Virus record (IMG/VR): IMGVR_UViG_3300032291_002754
Span: 1-57,962 of that record
Reading direction: 5' to 3' (one strand)
Length of the DNA: 57,962 bases
DNA from: a virus
Shown here: positions 24,152 through 32,679 of the stretch, one piece after another
How positions within the stretch are numbered: position 1 is the first letter of the stretch
Layout of the letters: every line of letters starts with the position of its first letter
Translations under genes and position numbers: made by a program
Notes under the pieces: generated by a model
What the model saw: only the letters and a program-made list of their open reading frames with translations
What the model was told of the DNA's origin: nothing
The model's database searches: none

Positions 24152-26108
24152 TTGGCGGTCCTTGTGGTGGTGCTGGGGGGGCTGGGGGAGGAAGCATGTA
24201 GCGCGTCACATCGATATCCATTGCTCGCCCCCAGTCCTCTATCAAAGCGTTCATCATTTCCGGTCGGCCGGCTTGGACGAGTCCTTGGGCGATTGGCATC
24301 ATCACTTGCATGCTCTGGTTAATCTGTTCGACCTTCGTACCCTTGTTGGGCTTGCGAGCGGAGCCAGCCTCAACGCGGTAGTCGAACTCGCGGACAATCT
24401 GGTCCGGCTGCATGACTTGGACGTGCATGCCCCAAGCCTGCGCCGCTATCGGCCCAAGCAGTGGCGCCACGTCCTGCGGCTTGACAAGCCACCTCGCCAA
24501 GAACGCCTCCTTGCGGGCCAGCATTCCCATGGCGTCTTCCAGCGTGTTGGCCATGTCATCGGGCCGTACGCTGATTTGCTCGGCCTTGACGTTGGCCTCC
24601 GCGGCACTGCGGAACTGGTTTCTCGTCATTCCATAGACGAGTTCAGTCAGGCCAACCCGCCGGTCAAACAGTTGCGTGACCTCGGAGACAATCGTCCACA
24701 ACTCGGCAGGGACGCCGGGGAGGTTGAAGACAGAAATAACGTCGTTGACGTTACGGCCGATTGCCTCGGAGATTTCAACAATCTTGAATCCGGCCTCGCT
24801 GGAGTCCAGGATTTTGGCCTTCAAATCTTGGTCAGCCGCCTTGCTGACGCCGATCATGGTGTGTGCGCTCGTCGCGATCTTGGTAGCGATGAACGACATG
24901 GCCCAGTTGATGAACCGCAGTTCACCAATCCCGGGCTTGATCAGCGAAATCGGGTAACTGTACCCCGGCTTGCCGTGGAACCAGAGCGGCGTCATCGGCC
25001 ATCCGCCGTTATCAACCCAGTACGGAATGGGCCACTGTGCGCGCTGGAACATGGATGGCGGGATACCGCTCTCATCCACTTCTTCCTCCAGCATCTGGGG
25101 AGGAATGTTGAGCGGGAACGGCACTCCCTCGCAAACGACCACATAGCAGTGGTCGCCAAGTGCTTGGAACTTGCCTTGCAGATCCCTGTCGGCGTCTTTC
25201 AGACGGTCGCCAAAGCCGCACTTGGAATACACTTCCCAATACGTGACGAGGTCGGCTGTCTGGCCGTTCTTTCGTTTGTTCTCATATCCGCGGTCGCGCG
25301 AGTGCGACCGGGATTCGTAACTCTCGGAGGTTCCTTTGAGATCCTCCATGGGGATTCCGAACCGCTGCGACACAAACGACTTCGGATGCACGCGCTTGCG
25401 AGCCAGCCATTTGATGTCGAAGTAATCGTCGGCATCTGGATCCCAGACCACATTGTCGAAGCTCTCATAGAAACTGCCGGGTACGCTCTGGCTAGAGCCT
25501 GGCGGTTGGTAGAGTTCCGTAAACCAGCACCCGCTGCCCTTGATGAGGGCCTCATCGACCACCTTCTTGGAGTGGGTCTTGAGGTCTAGTTCGACAGGCG
25601 TGTAGTTCAGATAGTCTTCCAAGAGACGGCTGATCAGTTTGCGCCTGTCAAACGCCAAGCCGGTTTGCTCTACCATTTGCTGGTATTGCTGCATGGCTGG
25701 GTCCGGCATCATGATCGGCTGGCCGTCTGGGCCAACAACAGGCTGGCCGTCCGGACCCATTTGCGGGATCGGTGGCTGGGGCATGATCCCCAGCATCGGC
25801 GGCGAGAACACTGGGTATTCGCGCGGGGTGACGGTGCGCGTCGGGTTACGGTGATAGATCACCGCCCCGAACAAACGCACCGCCTCCCACACCCGATTGA
25901 TCGTCATCCGGAAGGCCGGAGGGGCTAGCCCTTGAATGAACCCTTTCTCCCCGCGAACGTACTCGTTCCGGAACATCCAAGCGTTGTCGCCGTCATAGAA
26001 GTTCATCGCCTCTTCGGCGTCTTCTTGGAACGGTTTCTTGTGCTTGATGGCCAGATCGATCTTGTCCAGCCAAGACCGGACAATCGGACGCAGCGGGTGG
26101 GTTTCCAT
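24099..26108 (-). CDS. Portal protein
   Basis: 669 residues, start METHPLRP at 26108 (TGATG overlap). Typical podovirus portal features: N-terminal helices with NFYDGDNAWMFRNEYVRG, FRMTINRVWEAVRLFGAVIY, central WDPDADDYFDIKWLARKRVH, and stem/wing PFPLNIPPQML, LFDRRVGLTELVYGMTRNQFRSAAEAN. The C-terminus ends in Pro/Gly/Gln repeats (PPQGPPNGPPQGPPDGPPPP). It sits one 106-aa gene away from the large terminase, the usual order. Forms the dodecameric DNA channel of the capsid. Confidence 0.82.
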   Translation of the reverse strand: METHPLRPIVRSWLDKIDLAIKHKKPFQEDAEEAMNFYDGDNAWMFRNEYVRGEKGFIQGLAPPAFRMTINRVWEAVRLFGAVIYHRNPTRTVTPREYPVFSPPMLGIMPQPPIPQMGPDGQPVVGPDGQPIMMPDPAMQQYQQMVEQTGLAFDRRKLISRLLEDYLNYTPVELDLKTHSKKVVDEALIKGSGCWFTELYQPPGSSQSVPGSFYESFDNVVWDPDADDYFDIKWLARKRVHPKSFVSQRFGIPMEDLKGTSESYESRSHSRDRGYENKRKNGQTADLVTYWEVYSKCGFGDRLKDADRDLQGKFQALGDHCYVVVCEGVPFPLNIPPQMLEEEVDESGIPPSMFQRAQWPIPYWVDNGGWPMTPLWFHGKPGYSYPISLIKPGIGELRFINWAMSFIATKIATSAHTMIGVSKAADQDLKAKILDSSEAGFKIVEISEAIGRNVNDVISVFNLPGVPAELWTIVSEVTQLFDRRVGLTELVYGMTRNQFRSAAEANVKAEQISVRPDDMANTLEDAMGMLARKEAFLARWLVKPQDVAPLLGPIAAQAWGMHVQVMQPDQIVREFDYRVEAGSARKPNKGTKVEQINQSMQVMMPIAQGLVQAGRPEMMNALIEDWGRAMDIDVTRYMLPPPAPPAPPQGPPNGPPQGPPDGPPPPGNQ

Positions 26109-26428
26109 CACTTGCCCTTCTTAACGCCCAGGTCGCGCTCCAGAGCCGACAGCCGCTCCGAAAGCATCGCGATTTTGGGGTCACGCGGGCGATGCTCCCA
26201 CGTACCGTATTCCTTCCACTGGACGCTTTCTTGCAGCCGCGGATCGTCCGCGTGATGCACAGAAGTCTTCTCCACCCCGCCGTAGCCGGGTGAAAGCGCC
26301 CACAGTTCTAGTGTCTCTCGGCCGACTTTCGTCACAAAAGCCATGGACGCCTCGGCACCTTCATGCGCCCGAAACAGCACCGTATCGCCCAGATTCACAT
26401 CCGGCATTTTCCAAGCAGTCATGCTCAA
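26108..26428 (-). CDS. Hypothetical protein between terminase and portal, 106 aa
   Basis: An SH3-like small beta barrel is suggested by VNLGDTVLFRAHEGAEASMA and FVTKVGRETLELWALSPGYG, followed by a short coiled coil KIAMLSERLSALERDLG and a Lys-rich end. Overlaps the terminase stop by ATGA and the portal start by TGATG. Function unknown. Confidence 0.65.
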   Translation of the reverse strand: MSMTAWKMPDVNLGDTVLFRAHEGAEASMAFVTKVGRETLELWALSPGYGGVEKTSVHHADDPRLQESVQWKEYGTWEHRPRDPKIAMLSERLSALERDLGVKKGK

Positions 26429-28113
26429 CCCTTTCTTACAGGCCCTAAGATCACGTATCCCTTGCCGTCATCGCCCTGTCGTTTCTTGCGGTCAGCCAGC
26501 CACTTCACGTACCACGGGTCCGGCCCTGCATTTGCCGGCGGCGCGTGATAGGAGGGTTCGTATGCGCACATGTATTCCAAGCACTGGACGGCATGTACAT
26601 CCCCACGCGTGTTTGGCATGTCGGTGACGAACGCGCCGTTTGTGCCGTGGATGACCTTCTTCTTGTACCGCTTGAGTTCCCTGACCAACTCCGGCGTGGC
26701 GCCCTGCAAGAACTTCAGCGCCGTTGTGCCGTCCTTGCGAATGTGCAGCATCTGACGCACAAGTGCGGTGCGGGCTTGGATATCGTCGGAACCCGGAATG
26801 AAGGAATGGCCGGAGAGTTGCGCGCGGATCTTGCGGTCGCGAAGCTGCTCTGAGTACAGGTCGCTGGGGAGCCGGCCGGACCCAAGGTCGCGCAGCGAGC
26901 CTCCATGCATGTCCATGATGAGGGCATAGAAGAACTGGCCTTCAGCCTTCTTCGCAAACTCTTCGCCCCAGATCAGAGCGTTGGCATTGCGGATATACAG
27001 TTCGTCATAGATCAGAAGGAATCGCTCGTCGGGCGGCACGGCACCAAACACGCATGCCATCACCGTGTGTCCCGGGTCAATCGCCACATAGCGCGTCCAT
27101 TCTGGCGGGACGATGCCGCCGGCCAGTTCGTCGCGCGGCATGACATGCACCGTCTGGTTCCAAGACGGGTACATCAAAATAGAGTCTTGCGTGAACTCAC
27201 CTTCCGCCCGCATGCGGAGTTCATCCACGCCCAGCGCAGACCATCGCGCGATGTTCTTCTGCTTCTCTTCGTTGTCTATGTGCCGGTTATCAAGAAACCT
27301 GAGAACAAACTTGCGGATGGGGGGGTCTTTCACGCCCAGTTCGATCTCCCTGTCGGCGCGCTCGCACAAGCCGAGAAGCGCATCATTCTTGCTATGTGGC
27401 ATAGCGGACCACACCAGTCGGCCTTTGCGGTCCGCAAGACGCGCCTGCATTTCACCCACCCACGCGGGATTGGACACGTCCTCGTCCAGATGCACCAAGT
27501 CGGCTTGAAAGCCCTGCGGAGGCTCTCCCTCGCTGGAGAAGAAGTTGATGATCCAGCCGTTGGTGAGCGTCACCTTCTGGCAGTAGCCGGCGCTCTTGAG
27601 AACCCATGCCACTTCCTTGACGAACCGCGGAGGGATCAGCGGGGGCGCGGGCTTGGTTTCGGAGATGCGAGCCGCATCGCTTGCCGGCCGGAACGCGCGC
27701 CACTGTTTCGTTTCCGCATCCTTGATGATCTTGAAGGCACCGGCCTTGAAGAGCATGGGGTATGCAACGAGTCCTATGTGCGGCCAATTGCGGCCAACAA
27801 TGACTATGTTCCCGTCTGTCTTTGGGTACTTCCCGAATGGATCTTGGCCCGTCGCCGCCCTGGCGTCCTCAACAAACGTCGATAGCGACTTGCCGGAACG
27901 ATTGCCGCCCAAGACGATACGCTCGCTGGCCATGCAGGCATGCATTTCCTGCTGCGCCTCCATCGGCTCATACAGACGCAACGCCTCTATGCGGCGGTTG
28001 TTGATTTCCGCCTGCATCTCCTTCAGCACATCAAATGAGTGCTTGGAGACGTTCTTGGCAAAGTCGCCTTGCGGCTTGCCTTGGTCAGGAATCTTGCGAG
28101 GGTGCTTCTTCAT
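26425..28113 (-). CDS. terL: Terminase large subunit
   Basis: 562 residues. Walker A GGNRSGKS at 69-76, Walker B-like LVHLDED in the ATPase domain, coupling-motif-like LVWSAMPHSKND, and nuclease motifs AIDPGHTVM, LIMDMHGGS and GDVHAVQCLEYM carry the expected acidic residues. It pumps DNA into the procapsid and cuts it. The putative small-subunit gene overlaps its start by 29 bases. Packaging type (headful or cos) cannot be judged from the sequence. Confidence 0.9.
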   Translation of the reverse strand: MKKHPRKIPDQGKPQGDFAKNVSKHSFDVLKEMQAEINNRRIEALRLYEPMEAQQEMHACMASERIVLGGNRSGKSLSTFVEDARAATGQDPFGKYPKTDGNIVIVGRNWPHIGLVAYPMLFKAGAFKIIKDAETKQWRAFRPASDAARISETKPAPPLIPPRFVKEVAWVLKSAGYCQKVTLTNGWIINFFSSEGEPPQGFQADLVHLDEDVSNPAWVGEMQARLADRKGRLVWSAMPHSKNDALLGLCERADREIELGVKDPPIRKFVLRFLDNRHIDNEEKQKNIARWSALGVDELRMRAEGEFTQDSILMYPSWNQTVHVMPRDELAGGIVPPEWTRYVAIDPGHTVMACVFGAVPPDERFLLIYDELYIRNANALIWGEEFAKKAEGQFFYALIMDMHGGSLRDLGSGRLPSDLYSEQLRDRKIRAQLSGHSFIPGSDDIQARTALVRQMLHIRKDGTTALKFLQGATPELVRELKRYKKKVIHGTNGAFVTDMPNTRGDVHAVQCLEYMCAYEPSYHAPPANAGPDPWYVKWLADRKKRQGDDGKGYVILGPVRKG

Positions 28114-28621
28114 GGTCCCGTGGCGCGGGTAGGTTGGCCTGCGGTATCACTTGCAGGGTCACCGTAGTGTTCAATTCCAAGAGCCTCTTCTGAAGCTCTT
28201 CCTCCAACTCCTCCTCATTCCACAGCGACAACGGTTTCTTGGCGCCACCAAGAGCCGTGTTGTTGACGATCAGCCGCATGACAGAGTCGATCTGTTTGGT
28301 GCGAAACGCGCCGCCTGCGGGGCTATCGTAGTACTGCTTCATGAAGAGATTGCAAAAGCCATTGATGCCGCCGAAGTAGGTCAGGAGCGTTTCAAGGAGT
28401 TCGCTGGAGTGCGGGATGTTTGCCCCGCCCAGACGGGAGGCGGCGCAGAACAAATCGACCGCGCCCTTTTCGATGTCATCCAGGCGGGTGTCCTTGCTCT
28501 TCTTTCGACGCTTGCGTTCATACTTGGTGCGACATTCCTTGCACTGGGTGTGACGCTTCCCGCTTGCGGCGAGGTGAAACCGCTCTTCCGGCAAGTCCTT
28601 GTGGCACTTGATGCAGAGCAT
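28085..28621 (-). CDS. Candidate terminase small subunit with zinc ribbon
   Basis: 178 residues from MLCIKCHKDLPEERFH (the ATG overlaps the glycosyltransferase stop, TAATG). The N-terminus has C-x2-C...C-x2-C (CIKCHKD, CKECRTKYERKRRKK), a zinc ribbon with a basic tail. The middle is helical (SSELLETLLTYFGGINGFCN, TKQIDSVMRLIVNNT) and the end is a Leu/Glu coiled coil. Position directly before terL, DNA-binding ribbon and size fit a small terminase, but no diagnostic small-subunit motif is seen. Confidence 0.5.
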   Translation of the reverse strand: MLCIKCHKDLPEERFHLAASGKRHTQCKECRTKYERKRRKKSKDTRLDDIEKGAVDLFCAASRLGGANIPHSSELLETLLTYFGGINGFCNLFMKQYYDSPAGGAFRTKQIDSVMRLIVNNTALGGAKKPLSLWNEEELEEELQKRLLELNTTVTLQVIPQANLPAPRDHEEAPSQDS

Positions 28622-29484
28622 TACACGCTCAATTCCTTCGGGAGTGGCTGGACAATGTCCATCACTTTGGTCACGCAGCCGGCCTCCCAGTCCGTTCGCA
28701 TCTTGGAGGCCACATCGGACGGCGAGATCGGCACAGGCTTGCCAACGCACTTCGGCTTCCAGTGACCGGCCCATGCGTCCCAGTTGCAGAACACGGGGTT
28801 GTATCCCAGTTTCTGGCTACCGATCAGTGACAAGTCGCGAGTCATCGTCACGTCTTCGGTGGACGCTTTCTCGGAGGCGTACACGTCGCTCCACTCATAG
28901 TAGAACCACGGGTGGTCTTTTGCGGTCTTTGGTTCAGTGACCTCAAAGCAACGCATGTCATACATGATCAAGCCGGTCGGAAGAGCGGCGCAGGACTGAA
29001 TGCCAGTCAGGCTGGATGCGGTGTGTCGGTCATACATCTCCAGCCGAAAGTCGGGATTCGGATGTTCGTTCTGGTGATTCTGCCAGCGGAACACGTAGAC
29101 GCATTCGTTGGGCGGGGGGCCGCAGTACGGCGCTCCGACGCACACAGGACCGCGTTCGTAGTGGTTGAATATGAAATCGAACGATGTTGAGAAGAACGGC
29201 TTCGCCCACGTTTCGCCTGAGTACATGTCGGGCTTCATGTCAGAATCGACCATCAACAGCACATCGCACTTGTGGGAGCGCGCGGTCAGCACGGCGCGGT
29301 TTCGCGTCATGGTGATTGGCGTATCGGACAGGTTCCAGATGTGGATGTTGTCGATACGCGGATCTCGCGAAGCGTCCGCAACCAGCGGCACCATCCACTC
29401 GCGGATGTCCGGAACTTCGGAGGAGATGCCTCCGTTTCCGCCGTAACTGAACGTGCAAATACCTACGTTCATCTTCTTCTGCAT
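28621..29484 (-). CDS. GT-A type glycosyltransferase-like protein
   Basis: 287 residues. NVGICTFSYGGNGG, then TMTRNRAVLTARSHKCDVLL and MVDSDMKPD: the DxD motif (DSD) after a hydrophobic strand, with an N-R-A helix before it, is the GT2-like nucleotide-sugar site. Further C-terminal FYYEWSDVYASEKASTEDVT supplies acidic residues of the acceptor side. Phages use such enzymes to modify DNA, capsid or host surface sugars. No signal peptide; acts in the cytoplasm. Location between proline-rich structural genes and terminase is unusual for a surface-sugar enzyme. Confidence 0.72.
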   Translation of the reverse strand: MQKKMNVGICTFSYGGNGGISSEVPDIREWMVPLVADASRDPRIDNIHIWNLSDTPITMTRNRAVLTARSHKCDVLLMVDSDMKPDMYSGETWAKPFFSTSFDFIFNHYERGPVCVGAPYCGPPPNECVYVFRWQNHQNEHPNPDFRLEMYDRHTASSLTGIQSCAALPTGLIMYDMRCFEVTEPKTAKDHPWFYYEWSDVYASEKASTEDVTMTRDLSLIGSQKLGYNPVFCNWDAWAGHWKPKCVGKPVPISPSDVASKMRTDWEAGCVTKVMDIVQPLPKELSV

Positions 29485-29538
29485 GCGACACCTTTAAGGG
29501 GGGTTAGGTGGAGGCTAGCGCCTCACAAGTGTACACTA

Positions 29539-30195
29539 TTACACCCAAACTTTGGGTGGCAATACGCGTTTTGTTACTGGGTCTAGCCTGCCGTGGCTGA
29601 CATAGCGCGGCCCATTGTTTTCGCCAGCGGTCCTTCCATACAGACCGTCGCGGCTACCGGCCACAGTCTGGGTGTAGGTTCCATTGGGGTTTTGTGTGAG
29701 CCGCTGCCAAGAGTTTGGTCCGGTTTGCCCTTCCTGCGTTTGTCCTCTGCCGGGGTTCAATGCTGATGAAAGTCGGCGGATGCTGCCGGCAGAATCGTAG
29801 TTCTGCCGATATTGGTTTCCTCCGCGGGACTGCGAATACATGTCCCAAGGAGACGAAGGATTTGACCGAGGCGCCGCTGGCATCGGTCCAGCCGTCCGAA
29901 TCTCTGGCGCCGCTGACCGCGAATACATCATGCCATCCGGTGGCGGGTTGGCTTGATATTGACCCGGCGTGTCCGACCTGGCGTAGGTCATGCCCGGTGG
30001 TGGGGATGACTGGTATTGGCCGGGTGTTTCAGAGCGCATGGCGGAAAACCCGCCGTACGCCCCCATATTGGCGCCTTGGGAAGAAGAGCGCGTGTAGTTC
30101 TGGTTCGTCGGGGAATTGCGATTAACGACCGACTTGTTGGTCGTTGAGTAGTTGTTAGTGACGGTGTTTCGGCCTTGCTGGTACACGCCTATCAC
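29539..30195 (-). CDS. Low-complexity virion-associated protein, 218 aa
   Basis: GTG start after AAAGAGGAAAAG; overlaps the preceding stop by GTGA. Asn/Ser/Thr/Pro/Gln-rich with a short tandem repeat TPGQYQSSPPPGMTYARSD / TPGQYQANPPPDGMMYSRS. Intrinsically disordered by composition, with a Tyr every 7-10 residues. Unrecognised; likely a flexible structural or assembly protein like the proline-rich gene next to it. Confidence 0.6.
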   Translation of the reverse strand: MIGVYQQGRNTVTNNYSTTNKSVVNRNSPTNQNYTRSSSQGANMGAYGGFSAMRSETPGQYQSSPPPGMTYARSDTPGQYQANPPPDGMMYSRSAAPEIRTAGPMPAAPRSNPSSPWDMYSQSRGGNQYRQNYDSAGSIRRLSSALNPGRGQTQEGQTGPNSWQRLTQNPNGTYTQTVAGSRDGLYGRTAGENNGPRYVSHGRLDPVTKRVLPPKVWV

Positions 30196-31850
30196 CTTTT
30201 CCTCTTTTTAGGGGCCGGAGGCTTGGCTGGAGGCCCGTTAGGGATCCAAGTATTTCCAACCCACATTCCGCCAGTCGGTGAGTCAAGCGGGTATCCGCGG
30301 CGGTCAACGCGCACGACCGTTGGATTCATTGGATCGCTTCCAGGCATTGTCCTTTGCCTCACGCCATTGCGTCGATCTTCCGCTTCTTTCGCAGCCTTCT
30401 CGGCGCGTTGCCTTTCGCGCTGCGCGTCAAGCCGACGCTGGTTCTCAACGTCATACTTGGTTTTTTGCTCCGGCGTCATTTGGGGGCCAGGTGACGGCCT
30501 CGGCGTTTGGTTGGGCTGCGGGTGGAACGGCCGGCCGCGGTCAGGCGGCGCCCACGTCAACACCGCATACTCGTTTTGCGGCGTTTGGTTGGGCCGCGGG
30601 AGGAACGGCTCTGGGGCGTTTGGTACGTACGGCGGCGGAAACTGGTAGGGCTGCGGGGAGGTCACAGGCGGCATTTGGTTGGGCTGCGGAGTTGGAGCGC
30701 CGTTCGGCCAACCCCATCCGGAATCGTTGTAGTACTCCATCCCTGGCCTTGGCGGTCCTCCCCATGGGCTAGCCCCAGCCAGATTTTCATCCGAGACTTG
30801 TGGTCCGTAGTCGTTAACTAAATACGGGTTTTGCGGCGTTGGGTAGCGATGCCGGCGGGACGGCTGGCCGTAGTCAGGCTGCGGGTAGACCACCGCAGGC
30901 TCGTATTGAGGCGTTGGATTGGGATCCCCGTAGATCACAGCACCCGGGTCGTTCGGGTTTGTGCGCTGTTTTTCGCGCTCCCAACTCCCGTCGGCATCGC
31001 CCAAATGGCGCAATTCTCCCGGATAGCCTGAGAACTGCTGGTTCATGTCTGGGCCTAGGTAGCCGGGGTAACTTTCTAGTGGCCCCAACTCTGGCATAGG
31101 GGTGTGTATTTTGGGTTTGCCAGTCTGTTGAGGTACACCTGAGAACTGCTGGTTAATGTCTCCAACGAAAGTGTTGCCCGTGTAGCCGGGGTCCATGGTC
31201 GGAGATCCGTTCCCAAGGCCAGCCTGCTGAATCAAGTCGCGGATGTTCGTCATCGTCGGCCTTGCGTTCAACCACTCGGCGGGCGGGGGGGTGTTTCCAG
31301 TCCACGTCTGATTGAACTGCACTTGGTTCCGCATGTTCTCTTCTTCCATCAACTGGATCATCTTGGCGCGTTCGGCCAATGGGTCCATTGACGGCCCCCA
31401 CGGGGTCTGCGCAGGCCCCATAGAGAACGGTGGCTTTTTGGGAGCCGCGACTGGAGCGTAGCCGCCACTTGGCGGGTTGTAGGCTTGGCCAGGCACCACT
31501 TTCTTAGTCTGCGGTACTGGCTGACCGTACGGTGTGCCTTGCGACTGCGGAGGAATGGGGTTTGCCTGACCGGGCCTGTAGGCGCTCATGTCAAAGCCGC
31601 CAGAAGGCTTTGCGCCACCCTTGGGAGATCCAGCGGCTTGCCATGCCTCCGTGGTTCCGTAACCATACAAGGTGTCAAGCCCGAGCGGCCGTGAGGCGTT
31701 GTTTGTAACGCCAGTGTTCTTGGCAGGCGGGGCAGCGTCTGGGGCCTTGGAATACATCCATCTGCCGGCACCAAACTCGTTGTCATACTGTCGGGCGCGT
31801 TCCACGTCGGCAGCAGTTTCTTCGTATCGGCCCCCTGGCGCGTATCTCAT
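30192..31850 (-). CDS. Proline/glutamine-rich disordered protein, 552 aa
   Basis: Pro, Gln, Asn, Tyr and Gly dominate. Three copies of PNQTP/PNQMP-type units (PQPNQMPP, RPNQTPQNE, PQPNQTPRP) are encoded by near-identical DNA at 30502-30522, 30580-30609 and 30671-30690, so the repeat is recent. Two copies of INQQFSG/MNQQFSGYPG also occur. A charged coiled segment (RRLDAQRERQRAEKAAKEAE) precedes a Lys-rich tail. No family recognised. Located between capsid and terminase blocks; a flexible virion or assembly function is inferred. Confidence 0.6.
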   Translation of the reverse strand: MRYAPGGRYEETAADVERARQYDNEFGAGRWMYSKAPDAAPPAKNTGVTNNASRPLGLDTLYGYGTTEAWQAAGSPKGGAKPSGGFDMSAYRPGQANPIPPQSQGTPYGQPVPQTKKVVPGQAYNPPSGGYAPVAAPKKPPFSMGPAQTPWGPSMDPLAERAKMIQLMEEENMRNQVQFNQTWTGNTPPPAEWLNARPTMTNIRDLIQQAGLGNGSPTMDPGYTGNTFVGDINQQFSGVPQQTGKPKIHTPMPELGPLESYPGYLGPDMNQQFSGYPGELRHLGDADGSWEREKQRTNPNDPGAVIYGDPNPTPQYEPAVVYPQPDYGQPSRRHRYPTPQNPYLVNDYGPQVSDENLAGASPWGGPPRPGMEYYNDSGWGWPNGAPTPQPNQMPPVTSPQPYQFPPPYVPNAPEPFLPRPNQTPQNEYAVLTWAPPDRGRPFHPQPNQTPRPSPGPQMTPEQKTKYDVENQRRLDAQRERQRAEKAAKEAEDRRNGVRQRTMPGSDPMNPTVVRVDRRGYPLDSPTGGMWVGNTWIPNGPPAKPPAPKKRKR

Positions 31851-32011
31851 CGGTCCTCCTGCTTGACTGTTAGAGCGGTTGTCCCAACACCCGGCACCCG
31901 ATACATGCGCAGATCAATGGCGTCCTCTGCGGGCATATTTGCCCTTGCCTCCGCAATCAACTGGCGAAGCGTCTCAAGGTTTGTGATTGCCGGCCGGTCT
32001 TGCGTTGCCAT
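31847..32011 (-). CDS. Small helical protein, 54 aa
   Basis: MATQDRPAITNLETLRQLIA, ending LTVKQEDR. The stop overlaps the 552-aa gene start by ATGA. It is encoded immediately after the terminator that follows the decoration gene, so it may need its own or read-through transcription. Unrecognised. Confidence 0.6.
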   Translation of the reverse strand: MATQDRPAITNLETLRQLIAEARANMPAEDAIDLRMYRVPGVGTTALTVKQEDR

Positions 32012-32016
32012 CTACG

Positions 32017-32054
32017 AAAAGGGCCTCTGGCCCAGTCTCCCAGGTCAGAGGCCC
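32017..32054 (-). terminator. Rho-independent terminator after capsid block
   Basis: On the minus strand, GGGCCTCTG (32046-32054) pairs perfectly with CAGAGGCCC (32021-32029), followed by TTTT (32017-32020). It follows the decoration-like gene stop by 26 bases and would cap high-level capsid transcription. Confidence 0.75.
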
Positions 32055-32079
32055 TCCCCCTAGCCCATGAAGGGCATGA

Positions 32080-32661
32080 TCACGCGACCGGGGTGCTGAC
32101 AAACGCCAGCACGTTCGCGCCAGTCGTTGCGCCGGCCGATGCCGCGTAAGCGATCACGCCGATGCCAGTGTTGCCCGGGGAGGTGGTCGCCGCCCCAACG
32201 GTCGAAGGAGTCACTCGGCCCGAGGTGGTCGCCCCGGTCGTGGCGCCTGCCACGGCAGCGAGACGATCACCAACCGCAACCGCCGTTCCCGAAAGAGCGA
32301 CGGCCACTTCAGTTGGGCCGTTGACGGTCACCCAGAAAACATCCTTGTCGGCAACCCCGCCGGCAAGATGCTCGTCCACCACACCAACAAGTTCGTTGTT
32401 GGCAGAGGTGTTGTATCCGGCGACGGCAGAGAAGCTGCCGCTCACAAACGACACCAGTCGCTTGGGAAGAAGAGTGGTGCCGGACGAGTTGCGAACCGCG
32501 ACACAGAGTTTGACGCGGTTCGACCGGATGGTGCCGGTCTTGGGGTCAACGTCTGGGAACTGCTTGATGGCGCCGATCCAGTTGGCTCCGATTTCCACAC
32601 CACCCTCGCCAAGGCCGAGGGTCTGGCCGAGACTGAACGGCGGGTCAACGAAATAAGACAT
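32080..32661 (-). CDS. Capsid decoration / head-stabilising-like protein
   Basis: 193 residues, rich in Gly, Ala, Thr, Val. The beta-strand pattern LCVAVRNSSGTTLLPKRLVS, GVVDEHLAGGVADKDVFWVT and TSPGNTGIGVIAYAAS resembles small trimeric head decoration proteins that follow the major capsid gene. It lies 18 bases downstream of the capsid gene and is bounded by a terminator. Call rests on position and fold pattern. Confidence 0.55.
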   Translation of the reverse strand: MSYFVDPPFSLGQTLGLGEGGVEIGANWIGAIKQFPDVDPKTGTIRSNRVKLCVAVRNSSGTTLLPKRLVSFVSGSFSAVAGYNTSANNELVGVVDEHLAGGVADKDVFWVTVNGPTEVAVALSGTAVAVGDRLAAVAGATTGATTSGRVTPSTVGAATTSPGNTGIGVIAYAASAGATTGANVLAFVSTPVA

Positions 32662-32679
32662 GCGAATCTACTCCTTCTG

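Noticed and set aside
24138-25589. 483-aa plus-strand ORF opposite the portal gene
   Set aside because: It is the antisense shadow of the portal gene, with no ribosome site or recognised motif.
30000-31000. CRISPR-like array in the repeated proline-rich gene
   Set aside because: Repeats are in frame, imperfect, irregularly spaced and coding; no unique spacers of regular length and no cas genes.
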